From Pseudenterobacter timonensis (GTDB taxonomy: Bacteria > Pseudomonadota > Gammaproteobacteria > Enterobacterales > Enterobacteriaceae): a DNA stretch of 64,000 nt. The notes below the pieces were generated by a model. The model did no database searches, had not been told where the DNA came from, and saw only the letters and a list, made by a program, of their open reading frames with translations. The stretch is from assembly GCF_900021175.1 (NCBI RefSeq), contig NZ_FCOP01000013.1, positions 372,001-436,000 of the forward strand, read 5' to 3'. Below, in pieces: positions 35,728 through 43,645 of the stretch; the first letter of the stretch is position 1, and each line of letters opens with the position of its first letter. The position numbers and the translations under genes were made by a program.

Positions 35728-36237
35728 TTCTGTACTGCTTTGTTACCAATGATAAGACCTTTCCCTTCCTTCATCACTATTCCGTAGTGTTATTCTCTTT
35801 TTTTGGCGCATTAAACAGAACAGCGTAACATTCCTGCGGCTTCCAGGGGAGATTTCCTTTCTCCCTGATATATGCATGGAGAAACTATTTCTTCAGGAAA
35901 CCATTCACTAATAATTGTCTTTATTTCAGGAATTACAGGTAGAGAGAAATATAAAATTTTTTTGAATATCAGCCTAATAGTTTAAAGCATGATTACATGT
36001 GCTGCTTAAACCCTGATCATAAATTGATCAGAAATATTAATATTACTTTTATAAATACATTTTTTTACTTTGTAAGAATTTACTATATCCTTATGATTAT
36101 AAAGAGTTTTGTGTAAGCCCTTAAAATCATACCAGTTTTAAGACAGTGGTAATGTTGCCGTCTAATGGTTCACGTGCTAAATATATTCATATCTTGATTA
36201 AATTATTTTTAGCTTAAGTTCTGCATGAGGTATACGA
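35728..36237. other. 510-base AT-rich gap between yedK and an unrecognised gene
   Basis: No gene is visible on either strand. The region is very AT-rich. The only clear structure is the inverted repeat CTGATCA/TGATCAG at 36013-36031 with a five-base centre, of unknown meaning. In E. coli this interval contains other variable genes, so it is a known insertion region. Confidence 0.5.
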
Positions 36238-36609
36238 ATGGCATGGAAAGTCATGAGTTCTATTATTTGTCCTGACACGGGAATCGTATATTCGAGTATT
36301 ACCAGTATGAAATTGCTTAAGCTCATTATCTGGTATGAGAGTGATGTTTATTTATACCCTGGAGATATCATCACTCCTACGCAGTCAGGCGTAATCATTA
36401 ACGGCCGGTTTCAGCGTCTTACCCTTTATAATGTTTCCCCGTACCGCAAAAATTTCTGGCTGGAACTTGAGGATAAGATGTCCTGCCCCTATAACAGACA
36501 CCCCTCCGCGGGCACCTGTCATTACTCCCACCAGTGCCGCGCACAAAAATGCCCTCATGGGTTCGTCACCAATCCCCATGCGCTGAATGTAGTCAGAATG
36601 CGTCATTGA
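36238..36609 (+). CDS. Unrecognised small protein with Cys/His-rich C-terminus
   Basis: A 123-residue open frame with a GAGG ribosome binding site eight bases before its ATG. The first half reads like a compact beta-rich domain (SSIICPDTGIVYSSI, LYPGDIITPTQSGVIING). The C-terminal part has CPYNRHPSAGTCHYSHQC then CPHG, four Cys and three His within 30 residues, suggesting metal binding. I do not recognise a family. Its 5' half is AT-rich like the preceding gap and unlike the core genes, which suggests acquired DNA beside the serU tRNA gene, a common integration site. It could also be a decayed fragment. Confidence 0.5.
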   Translation: MAWKVMSSIICPDTGIVYSSITSMKLLKLIIWYESDVYLYPGDIITPTQSGVIINGRFQRLTLYNVSPYRKNFWLELEDKMSCPYNRHPSAGTCHYSHQCRAQKCPHGFVTNPHALNVVRMRH

Positions 36610-36691
36610 TACGCCAGCTGGCGTACAAAGTAGGTTTTTATCTCAATGGGATTTGAATCACTGAAAATCGCGAGCGTAAGTGCTTGAATAG

Positions 36692-36781
36692 TGGCGGAGA
36701 GAGGGGGATTTGAACCCCCGGTAGAGTTGCCCCTACTCCGGTTTTCGAGACCGGTCCGTTCAGCCGCTCCGGCATCTCTCC
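36692..36781 (-). tRNA. serU: tRNA-Ser (anticodon CGA)
   Basis: A 90-nt class II tRNA, read on the minus strand from GGAGAGATGCCGGAG to the encoded CCA. The anticodon loop reads TCTCGAAAA with CGA, and the long variable arm is present. The sequence matches E. coli serU, which also lies next to mtfA. Confidence 0.97.
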
Positions 36782-36873
36782 GTTTTAGGGTTGCCATAAT
36801 GCCAGGAAATTTGGCATTTTAACAGCTCCTGACCCTGCAATTTTGTTCAAGTGATGAGTTTGCGAGCAAAGCG

Positions 36874-37671
36874 ATGATAAAGTGGCCCTGGAAGTCGAAT
36901 GAACCCGCTAAAAATGTGGCGTTACCGTGGGAAGACGCGCTGGCCATCCCTCTTTTGGCGAATCTCTCTTCGGCGGAACAGGCCCGTCTGGTACAGCTTG
37001 CCGGACGTTTTCTGCAGCTAAAGCGTCTGGTTCCGCTACAGGGCTTCGAACTCAACGATCTGAACAGCGCGCGCATCGCGCTTTTATTCGCGTTGCCGGT
37101 ACTGGAACTGGGCATTGAGTGGCTGGATGGCTTCCATGAAGTATTGATCTACCCGGCCCCCTTTGTGGTGGATGATGAATGGGAAGATGATATTGGGCTG
37201 GTACACAGCCAGCGCGTGGTGCAGTCCGGCCAGAGCTGGCAGCAGGGTCCCATTATCCTCAACTGGCTCGATATTCAGGACTCTTTCGACGCTTCCGGTT
37301 TTAACCTGATTATTCACGAAGTGGCGCACAAGCTCGACAGCCGCAACGGCGATCGCGCCAGCGGCGTACCCTTTATTCCGCTACGCGAAGTGGCGGGCTG
37401 GGAGCATGATTTACATGCGGCGATGAATAACATCCAGGATGAGATCGACCTGGTTGGCGAAAGCGCCGCCAGTATTGATGCCTATGCGGCGACCGATCCG
37501 GCGGAATGTTTCGCGGTGCTGTCGGAGTATTTTTTCAGCGCGCCGGAGCTTTTTGCCCCCCGCTTCCCGGCCCTGTGGCAACGCTTCTGCCAATTTTATC
37601 AGCAGGATCCGCTGCAGCGTTTACGTGATAACGAGCGCCCTGATCCCCTTTCTTCCGCTCAAGTACATTAA
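36874..37671 (+). CDS. mtfA: MtfA, zinc metallopeptidase acting on Mlc control of ptsG
   Basis: A 265-residue protein, the usual length. The zinc motif HEVAH is at 148-152, followed by the third ligand Glu in the ETF-like region ([11 protein letters not shown] context). MtfA has peptidase activity and binds the glucose repressor Mlc, releasing ptsG repression. It lies between serU and a tRNA-Asn gene, as in E. coli. Confidence 0.96.
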   Translation: MIKWPWKSNEPAKNVALPWEDALAIPLLANLSSAEQARLVQLAGRFLQLKRLVPLQGFELNDLNSARIALLFALPVLELGIEWLDGFHEVLIYPAPFVVDDEWEDDIGLVHSQRVVQSGQSWQQGPIILNWLDIQDSFDASGFNLIIHEVAHKLDSRNGDRASGVPFIPLREVAGWEHDLHAAMNNIQDEIDLVGESAASIDAYAATDPAECFAVLSEYFFSAPELFAPRFPALWQRFCQFYQQDPLQRLRDNERPDPLSSAQVH

Positions 37672-37771
37672 AACGCCATTCTGAGCTATAATTAGCCAGT
37701 TGAATCAGCACTTTAAATTAGGTGTTGACACAAAATAGCGAGGCCATTAACATGCGCCTCGTTCACACGAT

Positions 37772-37847
37772 TCCTCTGTAGTTCAGTCGGTAGAACGGCG
37801 GACTGTTAATCCGTATGTCACTGGTTCGAGTCCAGTCAGAGGAGCCA
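37772..37847 (+). tRNA. asnT: tRNA-Asn (anticodon GTT), copy 1
   Basis: A 76-nt tRNA with encoded CCA; the anticodon loop is CTGTTAA. It is identical to three other copies in the window. A consensus-like promoter lies upstream and the terminator AGCCCGC/GCGGGCT with T-tract follows. The symbol follows its place after mtfA. Confidence 0.97.
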
Positions 37848-38112
37848 AATTCAGAAAAGCCCGCTTTTTAGCGGGCTTTTTGCTTTTCTGCTTTCTGCTT
37901 CTGACTTGTAGCTTTGGGCCTTCACGCCCCCACCGCAATTTCCCTTTTCGGCCGTTTCGACGCTATCGCAACACCATTCGCACGACCCGTTTCACACCTC
38001 CATCTGCTGGCCGCATGGCTGATACCTGCCCTCTTTTTCCGGCGTTATAGCGAGCTAATAACGCTGATTGCAAGCAAAGCATCTATATAGCACCAGAAAA
38101 TGTGAGGAAAAT

Positions 38113-38196
38113 ATGAAGTTAATGAAAACAAATATTACAAAAACAGTTGCTAGCGTAAACGGAATCTCTATGATAACGATAACAATTATCAAGTAA
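38113..38196 (+). CDS. Possible 27-residue peptide overlapping the iutA Fur box
   Basis: An ATG preceded by GTGAGGAAAAT opens a 27-codon frame (MKLMKTNITKTVASVNGI..., ending in TAA) whose last third is the Fur box. The ribosome binding site is good, but no homologue is known to me and Fur repression would block transcription through it. It may be a leader peptide or chance. Confidence 0.2.
   Translation: MKLMKTNITKTVASVNGISMITITIIK
38172..38190. promoter_or_regulatory. Fur box of iutA-type receptor gene
   Basis: GATAACGATAACAATTATC matches the 19-bp Fur consensus GATAATGATAATCATTATC at 16 positions. It lies 97 bases before the receptor start codon, which predicts iron-repressed expression. 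Confidence 0.85.
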
Positions 38197-38286
38197 GGCA
38201 ACTATGATCCCGGTCGCTTGCTCCCCACCCGGCTCATCCGCCTTAGCAACATTGCGTACTGACACACATTCAGGATCAACATAACA

Positions 38287-40476
38287 ATGAAAAGTTCTCA
38301 TCTCTGGGTATTGAATCCGTGCCTGCTTGCGATGCTTTCTGCCTCTGCGTGGGCGGAAGAAAAAAAGGAAGAAGATATGGTCGTCTCCGCCAGCCGTGCG
38401 CACCGCAGCGTGGCGGAGATGGCGCAGACCACCTGGGTTATTGAACAGGCTGAAATTGAGCAGCAGGTTCAGGGCGGCAAAGAGATTAAAGAGGTGCTGG
38501 CGCAGCTGATACCGGGCATGGACGTCAGCAGCCAGGGACGCACCAACTACGGCATGAACATGCGCGGGCGTTCGATGATGGTGATGGTGGATGGTGTGCG
38601 TCTGAACTCATCGCGCAGCGACAGCCGCCAGCTTGACGCTATCGATCCCTTTAATATCGATCATATTGAAGTCATCTCCGGCGCCACCTCCCTGTATGGC
38701 GGCGGCAGCACCGGCGGCCTGATTAACATCGTCACCAAAAAGGGCCAGCCGGAAAGAGAGGTGGAGTTCCAGACCGGGGCGAAAAGCGGCTTTAACAGCC
38801 ATAACGACCACGACGAGAACGTCTCGGCGGCGGTCAGCGGCGGCAACGATAACGCTTCCGGACGGCTCTCCGTCTCTTACCAGCGCTACGGCGGCTGGTA
38901 CGACGGCAACGGCGACGAGGTGATTATCGATAATACCCAGACGGGGCTGCAGTACTCTGACCGTCTGGATGTAATGGGCACCGGCACCCTGACCATCGAC
39001 GATCATCAGCAGCTGCAGCTGACCGCGCAGTACTATAATAGCGAGTCTGACGGCAAGCATGGCCTCTTCCTCGGCGAGAACTTCTCAGCAGTCACCGGCG
39101 AGGGCAACGCCAGAAATCAAGGCAACCTCGATTCGGACCGTATTCCAGGCACCGAGCGTCACCTGATTAACCTGCAATACTCCAGTACCGACTTCTTCGG
39201 GCAGGATCTGGTGGCGCAGATCTACTATCGCGACGAGAGTCTGACTTACTACCCCTTTCCGACCCTGACCAGGGGCAGCGTAACCAGCATCGGTGCATCG
39301 CAGCAGAACACCGACTTCTACGGCGGCAAGCTGACGATCAACAGCGAACCGGTGGAGGATCTGACGCTGACCTGGGGGGTGGACGCGGAACATGAAACCT
39401 TCGACGCCAACCAGCAGTTCTTCGATCTGGCGAAAGCGGCGGCGAGCGGCGGCATGGAGCTGGATAACGCCTATAACGTGGGCCGCTACCCGAGCTACAG
39501 CATCACCAACCTCGCGCCCTTCCTGCAGGCGAGCTACGACATCGAAGCCATTACCCTGAGCGGCGGCGTGCGCTACCAGTACACGGAAAACAAGGTGGAC
39601 GAGTTTGTCGGCTATGCCCAGCAGCAGGGCATCGCCACCGGCAGGGCCACCTCGGCGGATGCGGTACCGGGCGGCAAAACCGACTATAACAATCTTCTGT
39701 TTAACGCCGGGATCCTGGGCCGCCTGACCGAACGCCAGCAGCTGTGGTTTAACTTCTCGCAGGGCTTCGAGATCCCCGATCTGGCGAAATATTACGGTTC
39801 CGGTACTTACGAGCTGGTGGATGGTCACTATCGTCTGCTGAACAGCGTCAACGTTAACGACTCGACGCTCGACGGCATTAAGGTTAACGCCTACGAGCTG
39901 GGCTGGCGCTTCACCGGCGATAACCTGCGCACGCAGATTGCCGCCTACTACTCGCTTTCCGACAAGACCATCACCATCAACAAGTCAGATATGACCATCA
40001 ACCTCGAAGATGACAAACGGCGTATCTATGGGGTGGAAGGCCAGGTGGACTACTTCTTTACTGACAGCGACTGGAGCACCGGCGCGAACTTTAACGCCAT
40101 TAAGTCCGAAACGCAGCAGGATGGAAAGTGGCAAAAACTGACCGTAGACAGCGCCAGCCCCTCAAAAGCCAGCGCATGGGTTAACTGGGCGCCGGGTGAC
40201 TGGACGCTGCGCGTGCAGAGTACCCAGACCTTCGATCTCTCCGATGCCGACGGCAAGAAGATTGACGGGTATAACACCGTGGATCTCCTCGGCAGCTACG
40301 CCCTGCCGGTGGGCAAGCTGAGCTTCAGCGTGGAGAACGTGCTGGATAAAGATTACACCACCGCCTGGGGACAGCGTGCGCCGGGGCTCTACAGCCCGAC
40401 CTACGGCGCACCGGGCCTCTATACCTATAAGGGCCGCGGTCGGACCTTTGGCCTGAACTACTCGGTATTGTTCTGA
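38287..40476 (+). CDS. iutA: TonB-dependent ferric siderophore receptor, IutA (aerobactin) type
   Basis: A 729-residue outer-membrane receptor strongly similar to plasmid IutA over its whole length: signal peptide to about residue 23 (ASAWAEE), TonB box EDMVVSASRA, plug domain with RTNYGMNMRGR and YGGGSTGGLINIVTKKGQP, and a 22-strand barrel ending FGLNYSVLF. IutA imports ferric aerobactin. No iucABCD biosynthesis genes adjoin it, so it probably takes up aerobactin made elsewhere in the genome or by other bacteria. It lies in the asn tRNA-cbl interval, a variable place in relatives. Small differences in the extracellular loops could alter ligand preference. Confidence 0.9.
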   Translation: MKSSHLWVLNPCLLAMLSASAWAEEKKEEDMVVSASRAHRSVAEMAQTTWVIEQAEIEQQVQGGKEIKEVLAQLIPGMDVSSQGRTNYGMNMRGRSMMVMVDGVRLNSSRSDSRQLDAIDPFNIDHIEVISGATSLYGGGSTGGLINIVTKKGQPEREVEFQTGAKSGFNSHNDHDENVSAAVSGGNDNASGRLSVSYQRYGGWYDGNGDEVIIDNTQTGLQYSDRLDVMGTGTLTIDDHQQLQLTAQYYNSESDGKHGLFLGENFSAVTGEGNARNQGNLDSDRIPGTERHLINLQYSSTDFFGQDLVAQIYYRDESLTYYPFPTLTRGSVTSIGASQQNTDFYGGKLTINSEPVEDLTLTWGVDAEHETFDANQQFFDLAKAAASGGMELDNAYNVGRYPSYSITNLAPFLQASYDIEAITLSGGVRYQYTENKVDEFVGYAQQQGIATGRATSADAVPGGKTDYNNLLFNAGILGRLTERQQLWFNFSQGFEIPDLAKYYGSGTYELVDGHYRLLNSVNVNDSTLDGIKVNAYELGWRFTGDNLRTQIAAYYSLSDKTITINKSDMTINLEDDKRRIYGVEGQVDYFFTDSDWSTGANFNAIKSETQQDGKWQKLTVDSASPSKASAWVNWAPGDWTLRVQSTQTFDLSDADGKKIDGYNTVDLLGSYALPVGKLSFSVENVLDKDYTTAWGQRAPGLYSPTYGAPGLYTYKGRGRTFGLNYSVLF

Positions 40477-40482
40477 TAAACG

Positions 40483-40507
40483 GCGCCGCCCGTTGTGCGG
40501 GCGGCGC
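40483..40507. terminator. Shared hairpin between convergent iutA and cbl
   Basis: GCGCCGCCCG and CGGGCGGCGC are perfect 10-bp arms around a TTGTG loop. It fills the gap between the iutA stop and the cbl stop and can stop transcripts from both sides, although the T-tracts are weak. Confidence 0.65.
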
Positions 40508-41458
40508 TTAGATCTGCCAGTCAAGCGCCACTTCTTCCGGCTCCATCACCTGTCGCCTGATCTCCTCCATCGATAAACCAGCGTTGCACAGCTCGATAAA
40601 GCGCCAGACGTAGTTACGCTGCAGCTGCCCGCGCTTCAGCCCCAGCCAGACGGTATTGGCATCGAAGAGATGCCGGGTATCCAGCCGCACCAGATTTTCC
40701 GCCTCCCGTTCTGCGCCGGACTGTTCGGCCACCAGGCCAATACCTAACCCCAGTTCAACGTAGGTTTTTATGACATCTGAATCCTGGGCGCTGAGAATGA
40801 TATCTGGCGTCAGCCCCTTGCGTTTAAACGCCTCGTCAATACGTGAACGGCCGGTAATCCCCTGCCGATAGGTAATCAGCGGCCATTTAGCAATCGCCTC
40901 AAGCGTTAAGGGGGAAATTTGCGTCAGGGGGTGATCCGCTGGCAAGAGCAGGCTGTGATGCCAGCGAAACCAGGGGAAAGCCACCAGCAGCGGATCGCTG
41001 CTTAGCCGTTCGCTGGCAATGCCGATATCCGCCCCACCGTTTTGCAGCAGCGTTTCGATCTCCTGCGGCGTGCCCTGAATAAGCTCCAGACGCACCTCGG
41101 GAAAAAGTTCGCGGAAGGCCTTGATGACAGAAGGCAGGCTGTAGCGCGCCTGGGTATGGGTGGTGGCGATAGTCAGCACGCCGGTGGCGTCGTTGGTGAA
41201 GAGATCCGCCAGACGACGGACGTTACTGGCCTCGTTCAGGATACGCTCGGCAATCGCCAGTAACGCTTTCCCCGGCTCCGTCATCCCCAGCAGCCGTTTA
41301 CCGCGCCGGATGAAGATCTCTATACCCAGTTCTTCCTCCAGTTCGCGGATATGGCGGCTGACGCCCGACTGGGAGGTATAAAGCATACTGGCGACTTCGG
41401 TCAGGTTGTAGTCCCGCCTTGCCGCTTCACGGATAATTTTAAGCTGCTGAAAGTTCAC
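40508..41458 (-). CDS. cbl: LysR-type regulator Cbl
   Basis: A 316-residue LysR regulator, identical in length to E. coli Cbl, which activates tau and ssu genes for organosulfur use when sulfate is low. The N-terminal HTH (NLTEVASMLYTSQSGVSRHIRELEEELG) is intact. The start is GTG at 41458 (VNFQQLKIIREAARRD) with CCGGAG upstream; the longer open frame to 41518 is not similar to the family. It lies 96 bases downstream of nac on the same strand. The nac sigma-54 promoter can drive cbl in E. coli. Confidence 0.96.
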   Translation of the reverse strand: MNFQQLKIIREAARRDYNLTEVASMLYTSQSGVSRHIRELEEELGIEIFIRRGKRLLGMTEPGKALLAIAERILNEASNVRRLADLFTNDATGVLTIATTHTQARYSLPSVIKAFRELFPEVRLELIQGTPQEIETLLQNGGADIGIASERLSSDPLLVAFPWFRWHHSLLLPADHPLTQISPLTLEAIAKWPLITYRQGITGRSRIDEAFKRKGLTPDIILSAQDSDVIKTYVELGLGIGLVAEQSGAEREAENLVRLDTRHLFDANTVWLGLKRGQLQRNYVWRFIELCNAGLSMEEIRRQVMEPEEVALDWQI

Positions 41459-41554
41459 GATTCGCTCCGGACCATCTGACATAACGTTATTGTTAAAGTC
41501 AGCTGGCCCGCAGAACAAATAATAAAACTCCGTATCTTATGCTTTAAGGGAATA

Positions 41555-42472
41555 TCAACTCACCAGCTGCAGCTCGCGGTTTTCCAGCATCGGGCGGCTC
41601 ACCAGCGACATGAGGATCTCTTTTACCGCCTGGGCCTGCGGGGAGAGCGAGCCGCGCGCGGAGGCGTTCAGCGACAGCGGCAGGCTCATGGAAGGGGTCG
41701 TGATGCGCGCCATCCAGCCGTTTGCCGCTCCGCAGAGCGAGCGCGCCGCCGATTCAGGCAACACGGTTACCCCCATTCCGCTGGCAATCGCGGCGGTCAG
41801 CGTGGAGAGAGAGTCAATCTCGCCAATAATTTTTGCGGTCAGGCGACGCAGGGAGAAAGCTTCATCCACGCGCAGACGCACGGCGCTGTAGTCGCGCGGC
41901 AGGTAGAGATTCATCTCCGCCACCGCCGCCAGATCGACGCTCTGCCCCGGGCAGTCGCGCGTGCCGACCAGATAGAGATCCTCTTTCAGCAGCGGCTGGC
42001 TGGTGATCCCCGCGATAGGCGCGCGATCGTAGAGTACCGCCATATCAAGCTGGCCGCTCAGCAGCTTATCGTTTAACACCGCCCCGCTGTTTTCGTGCAG
42101 ATAGACCAGCACTTCCGGCAGCTCGGCGCGGACCGCCTGCAGCAGCGGCATGGTAATGGAGGAGGCAGCCGTTCCCGGCGCCAGGCCAATAGAGACATGG
42201 CCGCTGAGAGTCTGCCCGACGTTATTCACCGCCAGCTGCGCCTGCTCACACTGGCGCAGGATGGTCCGCGCGTGGGTATAGAGCACCTTACCGGCCTCGG
42301 TAGGCGTCACCCCGCGCTTGGTACGGATTAACAGCTGCTGATTCAGTTCACCTTCCAGAGTGGCGACCTGCTGGCTGAGCGCAGGCTGTGCGATATGTAA
42401 CACTTCTGCGGCCTGGGTCAGGCTGCCGATATCGACAATTTTCACGAAGTATTTCAGTCGTCTTAAGTTCAT
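41555..42472 (-). CDS. nac: Nitrogen assimilation control protein Nac
   Basis: A 305-residue LysR regulator matching Nac throughout: HTH at about 18-37 (SLTQAAEVLHIAQPALSQQV), and the C-terminal half typical of the family. Under nitrogen limitation Nac links NtrC to sigma-70 promoters such as hut and put and represses gdhA. Its own gene has a sigma-54 promoter (42529-42544). It heads the nac-cbl pair. Confidence 0.97.
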   Translation of the reverse strand: MNLRRLKYFVKIVDIGSLTQAAEVLHIAQPALSQQVATLEGELNQQLLIRTKRGVTPTEAGKVLYTHARTILRQCEQAQLAVNNVGQTLSGHVSIGLAPGTAASSITMPLLQAVRAELPEVLVYLHENSGAVLNDKLLSGQLDMAVLYDRAPIAGITSQPLLKEDLYLVGTRDCPGQSVDLAAVAEMNLYLPRDYSAVRLRVDEAFSLRRLTAKIIGEIDSLSTLTAAIASGMGVTVLPESAARSLCGAANGWMARITTPSMSLPLSLNASARGSLSPQAQAVKEILMSLVSRPMLENRELQLVS

Positions 42473-42528
42473 GTTGCCCCCTGTTCAAAATAACGCGCCG
42501 GTGCTGACGCAAAGTGATGAAAGGGTTT

Positions 42529-42544
42529 TGCAATATGAATGCCA
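42529..42544 (-). promoter_or_regulatory. Sigma-54 promoter of nac
   Basis: On the minus strand TGGCAT, five bases, TTGCA matches the -24/-12 element of sigma-54 promoters at all key positions (GG and GC). It ends 57 bases before the nac start. Known nac genes are transcribed this way under NtrC. A partial NtrC-like site starting TGCACC lies near 42659. Confidence 0.85.
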
Positions 42545-42791
42545 CTTTTAAGCATTAACGTTTAACGGCGTTAAGCGGCTGAAAATAAGAGAAACTAATC
42601 CCCAACCCGGGTTTTGCAGGCAAACAGCGGATTCCGATCTGCCCCATAAGGGGTAAATTTGCACCAAAAGAGGGCGTGCCGTGTTAAAAAATCGTCGCCC
42701 TGCTGATTTTGTCAGCAAACGAACAACTTAAGACGTTCCACCCTTTGACAAGGTCCCCTCACCCCGATAATATGCGCCCCGTTCACACGAT

Positions 42792-42867
42792 TCCTCTGTA
42801 GTTCAGTCGGTAGAACGGCGGACTGTTAATCCGTATGTCACTGGTTCGAGTCCAGTCAGAGGAGCCA
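42792..42867 (+). tRNA. asnV: tRNA-Asn (anticodon GTT), copy 2
   Basis: Identical in sequence to copy 1. The promoter is TTGACA (42745-42750), a 17-base spacer and TAATAT (42768-42773), followed by a GC-rich discriminator GCGCCCC typical of stringently controlled genes. The symbol follows its position beside nac in E. coli and is only positional. Confidence 0.96.
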
Positions 42868-43021
42868 AATTCAGAAAAGCCCGCTTTTTAGCGGGCTTTT
42901 TGCTTTTCTGCGTTTATGCGCGCGGGTCGACATGAATAATCTTTCTGGCAACGATTCCGGGATATTTTATTTAGCGTCTTCTCCTGCCAGGCTGGTTAAA
43001 CTTTCAAACCCAACGTTTACC

Positions 43022-43408
43022 TTAACCCCACGCCCGGTTCTGGATAACGACCCTGTAACCATCAGAATCGACAAACGTTATGCCATTCACATCCCAGTAC
43101 GGATTAAATGCGGTGGCCACGCTAAAGCCAGCAGCACGCATTCTGTCACAAACTTGTTCCCACTCCGCTTTATCAGGGTAATAGAGCACCAGCAAATCCT
43201 CTTCTGTTGGTGAGGGCTTCAGCGGATGACGGCGGCACCAGGTAAACTCGATATGCCAGCCCAGCGCTTCATGCCCGAGCATGATTCCGTCAAATCCTTC
43301 ATGATCATTGAAGTCGGCAATCTTATTGAGTTTCAGCCCCTGGCTGTACATTAAAAATGATCGGTAAAGATTCGAAACGGGTCTGGCAATACGCATGTGC
43401 ATAACCAT
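43022..43408 (-). CDS. VOC-family protein (glyoxalase/bleomycin-resistance fold)
   Basis: A 128-residue single-domain VOC protein. The pairs of beta-alpha-beta-beta-beta modules are visible (ARPVSNLYRSFLMYSQGLKL, then GWHIEFTWCR, then VCDRMRAAGF and FVDSDGYRVVIQNR). A His in HIEF and possibly Glu in GYR-adjacent positions could bind metal. Substrate unknown; such small members are often annotated as glyoxalase-like. The first residues offer two ATGs (43408 and 43402). It is not part of the E. coli gene order here, lying between a tRNA-Asn gene and shiA. Confidence 0.8.
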   Translation of the reverse strand: MVMHMRIARPVSNLYRSFLMYSQGLKLNKIADFNDHEGFDGIMLGHEALGWHIEFTWCRRHPLKPSPTEEDLLVLYYPDKAEWEQVCDRMRAAGFSVATAFNPYWDVNGITFVDSDGYRVVIQNRAWG

Positions 43409-43645
43409 CCGGTACGCTCCTTTTCAGCAGATGTTCATATTGTCCTGCTTAGCTTACAGAAAATGCCCCATCCGATTTGTCGGTTAGTGCCTGCCGGTCA
43501 TTGCACGTTTTCCGCGCCGCCCGCAAATAAATCGTTTCCTCCTGTCGCCTGTCGCGGTAGTCTCATTGCCTGCGTCGTTAAGACCCACGCAGTGTGAGTA
43601 ACCTTTCAATATTCTAATAACTAAAAAACTAAAGACAGGACAACT

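Larger units (their letters stand above)
37672..38286. other. Gap holding a tRNA-Asn gene and the iutA promoter region
   Basis: Contains the tRNA-Asn promoter (TTGACA 37725-37730, 17-base spacer, TAACAT 37748-37753), the tRNA, its terminator (37858-37883), then about 400 bases without a recognised gene leading to the Fur box before iutA. A possible 27-codon open frame lies at 38113-38196. Confidence 0.7.

Noticed and set aside
36013..36031. Inverted repeat CTGATCA/TGATCAG considered as an FNR site
   Set aside because: The spacing and arms do not fit TTGAT-N4-ATCAA, and no gene starts at a suitable distance.
41459..41518. Upstream extension of cbl to an ATG
   Set aside because: The extra 20 residues have no similarity to Cbl, while the GTG at 41458 has a good ribosome binding site and gives the exact family length.
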